DNA from: Opisthocomus hoazin | Taxonomy: Eukaryota; Chordata; Aves; Opisthocomiformes; Opisthocomidae | Assembly (NCBI RefSeq): GCF_030867145.1 | Contig: NC_134414.1 | Location: forward strand, 79,784,504 to 79,848,503 | Length of the DNA stretch: 64,000 bases | Direction of reading: 5' to 3' | The notes under the pieces: generated by a model | What the model saw: only the letters and a program-made list of their open reading frames with translations | What the model was told of the DNA's origin: nothing | Database searches by the model: none | Translations under genes and position numbers: made by a program | In this document: positions 50,401-59,400 of the stretch, one piece after another | Numbering within the stretch: the first letter of the stretch is position 1 | How the letters are laid out: each line of letters starts with the position of its first letter

Positions 50401-53400
50401 TAAGTTGTTGCTAGAAGGAGAACAATAAAACACTGGCAAGAAGTTGAGATAATATCCAGCTATAGGATGATTCAAACCTACTTTCTAAAATTGGGCACTG
50501 TACTAAAAATCCATAGGGGCAGGATAAGAACAAGTTGATTGTTCTTAACAATTAAAGAATCAATGCATACAAGAAGTAGTAAGCTACTTTCTTCTTTGTG
50601 AATGTGAATGGGTAACACACATAAGCAGCATCTTTATTGTCAGCAATGGGGAAAGCTAAGAGCTCAGTCATAATTCTTTCTCCAGACACAACTTCAAAGA
50701 TAAATCTCTCATTTCCTTGACAGAAATACTAGAAGTTAAAATGCAAGCTTTTTGATGTTGCTCTTACCAAAGAGTTTCCCGTATCACCTGAGTTTCAGTC
50801 ACTAGTGTTCTCTCTTCTAGCACATACAAAGGATCACTGGTGTACAAGTGGTGGTCCCTTAGAAAAAAGGAAATGAAAACCATTTAACAGCTGAAGTAAC
50901 AGCTGAATCACCTGAAAGCAAGAATGAAGCAATAATCCTAAGGCTCAGCTTTTTTCTAATTATATATGAGTAGATTCAATATTCATGGGGGCATTTTAAG
51001 TGTATAAACAAAAGCAGAGCTTGTTTTCATATTATTAAGCAAAATACTACAGAAAGCAATCAAACATCATCTAGTCATACACAGCAAGGCAAGCAATTAA
51101 GTAGCAAATACCTGAAGTACTGAATCTGAGTGGTTTTGGGGTGTGTGTTGTTTTTTGGTTTTGTTTTTTTTTAATTTTCGATCCTTGATTATTTTATTAT
51201 TTCACATTCAATGCTATGAAAGTTTATGGAGTTACTTTCTGTTAAAAATACTAAGCTAAAAAGTAACATATCAACTTCCCTAACCACACAGGAAAATTCA
51301 CGCTTTAGCCCAAAAGTTTACTTCAGAAATGGAAGCATTCACAGCCACCTAACTGACACTAAAATAAATTTAACTCCTTGATTAAGAAATTCATTAAATT
51401 AAGGAACCAAGGACAAACTTAATGATCTACATTACTGCGATACCAGTACATCTGGATTTGGGACAGAGGGAAGAATCAGGCGCTTGCCTTTTTTTTTTTT
51501 TTTTAAATTGAACTTCCTCCTCATTTTTTTTCCAAAACCACAGCAGATCACGACGATTTACTGCTTTATGTTCCTTCCCCACACAAAATCTGTGTTTAAG
51601 ACTAACTTTGCAAGGGAGGCACCAAAACCAAACAAAAAGTTATGCTTCATGGAACTCCTAATTTCCAGAACCACTTACAAGCCACCTGTATTAGTTCCTC
51701 TGAGACCATCGTAAGGGTCAACCCAACAAAATTCAACAGCAAGATTTGCTTCTTTGAAAAACAAAAACCTTCTCTCAGATATGACAAACGTAATCAAAAC
51801 TAAATAAAAGGAAAAGACTCTATTAATAGAAAAAACAGCTCATTTGTTCATCTTATTAATTTGGACCCTTTTAATTCCACTTTTAACTAAATCAGTGATA
51901 ACTATATTATCTTTGTGCTTCCACAGTAAAGATGCTTAATAAAGTAATTATTCAGCATTATATGCCAGTAAGGAATACGTAAGTGATACTGTTTTCTTAC
52001 CAGACTGCAGCTAGGTTAGAATGCAAGTGCAAACTATGTGAAAAGCGAGGAGCTCTTCCTGTCCAGTACTGAGGAACTACATGCTGCTCCAGCCAGCTGC
52101 GGGCATCAGGTTCACCAACTATGAAAACATGACAGTTGGTGAGGTATTTCTATTTATTCAGGAAATGCTTAAAAAACATAGCAAAAGTTATTAATAAGCC
52201 TATCCACTCATCTGCAGAATCATAGATCTTTTCAAGTAAGCTACAATTTACAACTATTTACACTTTACTGCAATCATACATATGATACCATTGTGCACAG
52301 ATTTATTTATACAGAAATGCCTCATTTCCTAACAGTTCCAGAAGTCCTAAAAAATAAACTTAGAGATTTATGTAGTTTCCAATTCTTCCTTTGAAAATGT
52401 GTTTCTGTCTCAGGCAATTCTGAAATGATATATACAAAACCAAGCTGACTTAAAAAATAAACTTCCAAATACCACCGACTTTGTCACTATGTTCCTTTTT
52501 ACTATGCATTTTGTACATTACCTAGAAATGTTTTTTTCTTAAATGTGATTATCAAGAAAACCTTACCTAATCCCAATTAGACAGCTACTGCTTACACAAT
52601 AAATATTATGCATTTTCTTACACAAGCCCTCCTGCATCCTCCAATATTCTATGCAAAAATATACAGCTACAGTTAACACCCCCTGAAGCTATTCAAGCAT
52701 AAGCCACTAGTGTTTTAATTACACGAAACTGTATTTTTCAAAAATGGTGCATACCCAGAACTGAGTCAACTGTTTCTGTTGTCAACCAAATTTTGTTTCA
52801 GCATTCTGATACTTAATAATGAAAACTTACATTATATCCATACAACTACATGTTACATTTACTGTTTTTCATTTCTATATTGGAATATCCATGTATATTT
52901 CCACAGAAATATACAGAATTCTTCTCCATTAGCAACAAACAGAAATTAGATCAAACCTTCCATAATGTTTCTTTACCTTCAGGAAAAAAAAAGCAGTAGT
53001 GAACAATAAGCTGCACCTTAAAACTACAATTACAGGTTTAAAATACAATACCTCACTGAAGAATAATAAATAAAGCTGCATTAGCTGGCTAAATTTAAGC
53101 ACATATGACTACATCAGAAGAATTATTGCATATTCTAACCTTTCCAGGAAACATTAGGTACTGTTTTCTTATTTGGGTCTTGGTCTTCTAAAGGTGTCCT
53201 GTCTACCTGAATACCCGAGTCCTCCCTGCTCAAAGGCTGGGTGTCTTCCTCCTCTTCACTTTCTCCAGACCAATCCTATTAAGGGCAACAAAACCCCACA
53301 CACTTCAGTACAAACAGCAGACAGATCTGTATTCACTTCCTATTCAAGCCAAACAACCTGTTCTTTGCTTTCTTCCACTATAAAGTAAATTCAGGATGTT

Positions 53401-56400
53401 AAGACTAACATAACTGTCTACCAGAGACTGGTTTAAGTTATACATAACATTAATAACTGGACAAATAAGAGAACTGGAAAAGATCACAACATTACAGCAA
53501 GTTCTGATGAGGAGCAGGCAGAGGTCAGCAGAAGGAGCCAGTTTAGTTGTAGGACTAAGTCAAAACATGGTGAAAACCAAAAGCATTTGTATTACTGTTA
53601 CTCTGCTTGGGTCTGGGCATATTTCACGGTATTAAGTAAGAAGCAACATATTAGGGAATCCTGCAAGAATCAACATGCAGAGCATACAAACTGAAGCAGG
53701 TCTCTAACATACCTCAAACCAGTTTATACAGTTTGTTTTTTTTACCTTAAGAAATTACTTACTGGTGTATCTACACCTGGGCCAAAGTAAATTTCTTCTC
53801 CTTCCATCAGATACTTTCCCCAATCAAATTCTTCTTCCTTTTCTAAGAGAAGTATAAATATAAAATTAGTAAGCATCACATAACTCTGACTTTTTTTATC
53901 CTCTAAAAACATTTCCAAAGCTAAAATTACCTTGTCACCCTAAATCTAAGACAAAAGGCATTCCTTTCCACTTAAGGTTACACCACCGTACCCTTAACAA
54001 GGTTACACACTTTCAACATGACACATAAACTGTGACGTATCAAGCATGTGTATTCCTTAATTCTCAGTTTTGTGGCTTATACACTCAAAATGTGCAACAC
54101 ACAGTGCCATCAGCACATATATCTGCATTATGCTACACTTACATATGCTTCAATCCTGGAAAAACATGCAAGAATGCAACGTATCACTTATTGTCTCTAG
54201 TCCCGTTCAGCTCAGTGGAAACATTCTAAATGTATAATTTACATACGCACAGGATCCTGGACTGTAAACAACATAAAGCAAGAACTGTCTTACTTCCCAA
54301 AAAAGACATCACATATCCATGGTGTGATGTCTAATACTTTAAAAATAACAAATCACACTTACAATATATTATATCTTAAACATGAAGCTTACTCAACTGT
54401 AATTAGTGCTGTTTGAGATAACCTCTTCATATTCACATTCCTGGAATGGGCTGAAAGTGCATTCAAAACACCGCCGAGGGAATGTGCAGAGATCATTCAA
54501 AAAGGAATCTTAAGATGCAAGATTTTCTTTAGGTTAGTCTGAAATATTCTTCTTTCAGTCTATGATACAACACTGTAAACAAACGGGGGATGGTATTCAC
54601 TCAAACTTAAGCACAAGCCTCGTTTTTAGGCACTGAGTGAAACAGTCCTACTTTAGAAAGCAGGCAGCTGGGACCTCCCTCTGGAAACCTTCAAGGGCAT
54701 CTCCCTTTCCTTGACTACATACAGAACACAGGAATTTACATCACCTCCTATTGAGGTGCAAGACAGAGACTGAGGATAGAAACCCACTGTCTGTCTTTGA
54801 GCGTGTAAGCACTGCTGAACTAGTGGAGAATGTTGGTAAGTGATGGCGGTACAAATCAAAAAGAGCTCCCGAGGTACTTTGGTGGCTGGAAAACATAATT
54901 AAATGGGGGTAGGAAAGATTTGCAAGCTATTTTAAATCCATAAATCATAAAAAGATAATCAGTAAAGCACCTTGAAGCAAAGGAGATAAAAAAATGGGGA
55001 GGAAAAATGTCCTTCGTATCAGATTGCGCTAATGGATTGTATCTTCTATTAGCAACATAAACATCTGGTAAACTTACCCACTGCTTTGTCTCTTGGTTTT
55101 TCCACATAGGGAGTGTTGGATGGAGAATCAGACAAACACAACAGAAGAGACAGTATGGAATAGTGTGTATCTGTCTTTAAAACACATTAAAAAACATTAA
55201 GTCAATGAGTAGTCTACAAGATTTTTGTTAGGAACAAACCCAGCCTATTATCTGCAGGAATGCTCCACATTAGCTCCCATTCCCCAGTCCTGAACTACGA
55301 AAAGAACATCTGCAACATGGTATTGAACATTATTTGTTTTCTTTCGCCTCCCAGTTAGCCCACCAATATACAAATACTTCAAAAGTAGCCACAGCAAAAG
55401 ATCCCTCTTACAGAGCTGATAATCTGAGAATATGGAAAAGAGGAACTCCAAAGTACTATGAAATTAAGAAGTCACCAGAGGACAGCAATAATGGATAGCT
55501 ACATTAATGTGCATGAGGCAGAAGGACACAGGTCTGCAGGAAACCAAGTCTTACTTCCCTTATTCGTACAGATGATTATTTCAAATAGAGGCTAAAATGA
55601 AGTCAGCTAAAAAGCTTTGCCAAAATTGCTACATTTTCAGATCATGTTCACATTATCTTCCCTCATCTGAAAATCTACACAAAGCATTAAGGATGCATCT
55701 TTAACTCCAACATTGCACTAATGCAGCTGTGAGATGGAGGCCTTCTATCAGGTTAGAATACCGTGCCAACACTGGTATGCTGCAGATATTTGTGTTCTGG
55801 TCTATTCCCTAATGTCTGCTTACAGCACAACCATTTCTTACTAAAGAAAGATTTTTCTTTGGTCTGATTCTAACTTTCCAAAGGTCTTCAACAGACCATT
55901 TCATATCCAGACATACGGAGATTCTGCTGTCTACATCCTGTATATATATATACACACACTTAGAAAGCTGCTTGCGAATAGGATCCACTTGTATCTCAAA
56001 AAAAAAAAATCTCAAGTTTCTGATAAAACAGCATGATACTCATCTAGTATATATGGAATATAGTATGTTGCTGCTGAACATTACTGACTCTAGAAGAGTT
56101 TGTAAAAGAACACCAGTAGGCTGTTGACAGAATTACACATGCAAGCTAGTGTTTCACTTACCAGTCATAAAACTGATAAATACTCAATCTTACCAGTCAC
56201 GTGCCAGTGCTAAAAAATAAATGCAGTTTAACTTCCCAAATATGACATAATGTCTATCTACAGCTATACCTGTTGCATTTTCAAAAGGAAAGAAACCAAA
56301 AGGCTGTTTCAAGTCTTAGAATACTTGCAACATTCAAGTATTAAGTGTTTGTTTGGGCTTTTGTTTTGATTTGTTTGTTTTTAATTTTATTTGACTCTCA

Positions 56401-59400
56401 AAACAAGCACAACTTTTCAAAAATCTACAGAGTACAGTATAATAACTGAAGATATGTGTAAGCTATTGAGGGTTCCAGGGGTCTCCCCACAAATTAGAGG
56501 AAACCTAAAACAGTGCAAAGGAAGGTAAACATCAGTTCAATGAGAAGTAAAAATCAGACTACAACTCAGAACACATAGCGCTATTAAATAATATCACTAT
56601 ATGGAGCACCACCTCTTAAATCACAAGCCTGAATTTCCCAATAGCAGGAGCTTTGAGTTTTCAAAGATCAAATTCATTATTAAACTACCACACTGGAAAG
56701 CGTCTTAAGTGAGACTACTCCTGCCACATCCATCCAGTCCATATCCTAAACTGATTCGATACAAAGTATATCACAGGTGAAACTTATACATAGTCTCAAT
56801 AAGGAAGCTACAGGGCAGGAGCACTCCATTGGAAATACCAAAATCCAAATGTCCAGATGCAATACTGAATGTAAAAAAATTGGGCAAAGAGTAAGAACTG
56901 CCTAGCCAGATGATGTTTTAGAACGGACGGCAATCTAGATACATTTAGATTCTACCTACAACATTTGTACAATCTTGACCATAAAACACCTGCTCTGCAA
57001 TGAGATTATGTCCTTTCAGTCATGAAGCTGTGCATGCTGAAACCCTGACAGGATGATAAACACATTTCTAAAATAAATGGGGAAACTGAAGAATACAAGC
57101 CTGAAAATCCAGGACCTGAACAGCAACTGCAAACCCCACTGCTAAGCCATCCGAAATTTCCATCACAACATTACAAGTGAAGTCCTCCTCATCAGTATAA
57201 ACACAAGAGTGCTGGAAAAAAAAGAACATGGAAGTTGCAACATACATACCTTTGTTTCTTCAACACTTGGGAGTGGCGAGTTGAGAAATTTTTCTGTCAG
57301 TCTTTTCCAGCTTGCAGCTTTTCCAAGGTCAGAATGAACTATCAATTTTTCATGTATTCTAATAACAAAAACAGTATCAAATATGCTTCAAAAAAGTTAA
57401 CTCATGCCTTAGTAATCCATAAGCATAAAACTTACCCTTCTATCGTCCTCTCTACTTTGTGACTGTTCACATCAAGAAAACGGTGAAATCTGTGTAAGAA
57501 ATCTGTATTAGAACATGTTTAAAAAGGAAGCTTAAGTAAGGAAGAAAATAAAGCTGATTTACATATATAAGGACAACATTATTAGTTTAATAATGCATGC
57601 TTAATTCAGCAGCAGCATTAAGCATTAACAGAATTTAATCTCAGTGTCTCTCAGCTCAAGAAGGATTAACTACAATTGACCTTAAAGATGGAAAAATAGA
57701 ACGCAGGATACATTTAACCACCACTTGAAGCTGAAAGGAGAATTACTCCCGTATCAACAAACTATGCAATTAAAGTACGCTGACAGTCAAGTGGAGCGAG
57801 GACACAAAGAACTGTATTGTCCAAGGTATCTGTGTCGAACGCACAAAAATTATCTGGGACCTGCATCACAAGCACAGGCAAAACAAACACCCACGTGGGA
57901 AGGCCTCTAAACCCCAAGTGAAGCTCCTTGATAAACAGCAAAGGCCAGTGTCTAAAAGAAGAGACAGCTTAATCGAAATAGAGATAGATATACCACCAAA
58001 CGCAGCATGTATAGGGTCAAAATAAGAACTCGTGAAAGGCAAGATGGACTTTGCAGAAGAAATTAGAATATGAATAAGGCTCTTCAGTCACTCAGAGAGA
58101 AAAAACAGGCAATGGGATGCGACAGCAGTGAGCACAAGGTGAAGGTACTCTCTGTACGTAGGCCCTCAAAGCCAACCTAGTATTTTTCCTCAGCTTCCAG
58201 AAACAACTGTACAGGCGTAAAACTCTCACGACCACAGACAGAAACAAAAACTACCGAATGTGAATCAGGAGCAAAATTAAGCTAAACAGACTGAATTTGG
58301 AAAGACAATCGAAAAATCACCTCAATATCAAAGTAATAAACTAGAAAATGAAACTGTAAGGCAAGTAGAAAGGATTTTTAATAAGTATCACTGGAGGATG
58401 AAGACATGCCCATATTAAAGAAAAGAAAAAATTAATTTGTTAACTACAGACCCATTAATCTGATTTCAGCTGTGTGTAAGGTTTTGGAATAAAAGCATGA
58501 TAAAATGTAACATTAACTAGGTAGTGACATTTAGGTTAAGAAAATACAGCTTCTCATTTATTACAGGACATTAGCTTACATAGCAAATCACTAGTTTGAA
58601 TGGAAAATGGTGGCAAGTACAAGAACTAGAAGATTTAGAAAAACAGATTGGAATGACAACAATAAAAAAAAGAATCTGCACAGAAAAGAAAAACTAAGCT
58701 GAAGGGAAGTTATTAGTGAACTTCCTTTAGTCTACAATTACTCAAAGGTTTAGTTAATGACCCTCACACACACAGAGGCAGAAAAAGTAACAGTTTTTTA
58801 AGGCAAGTTGGGAACATGGTGAATAGGGGAGGACTAGCGTGCTGCATGGAAACAGACGAATCTGAGAACTACAGCATAGAAACATCATCAAATCTAATAA
58901 TACAAACCACAAGCTCCACAAACTTGAAACTAAAGAGAGTTTCTGCTACATCCTAAGGTCTCACAGTTTGAAAATACGGTATTAGTCAATCTCAGGCTGA
59001 AGTTCCACACACGTTTCTTAGACAACAATTCTGGCATAAAAACCTTCCTCTTTCCATCTCTCCCTGTCAAAACAGTTTGTTGTCAACTCTGCATCACCCC
59101 CTCTGTTCTCCTGCCATGTTGTTTTTCAAAAAAGAAAAAAAAAAACCAACTCAACAATTCTCCAGTCTAAAAGGGCGCACAGCTACACAAGCAATTGGGT
59201 CACCAAAACAGAAGGAGAGATGTCACAAGAGAAGGAAGACAGTGCGTGTTTACCTGCCTCAAGAAACCCTGCTACCGTTACCCATCTGCAGACTCAGAAT
59301 ACCGACTGTTACAAGCAACCATCCTGGTACAGCTACAAAGCCAATAAATGCAATCCTTTGCTGCGTTACACAAAGTATTTCTGGTGAATACAGAGAACAG

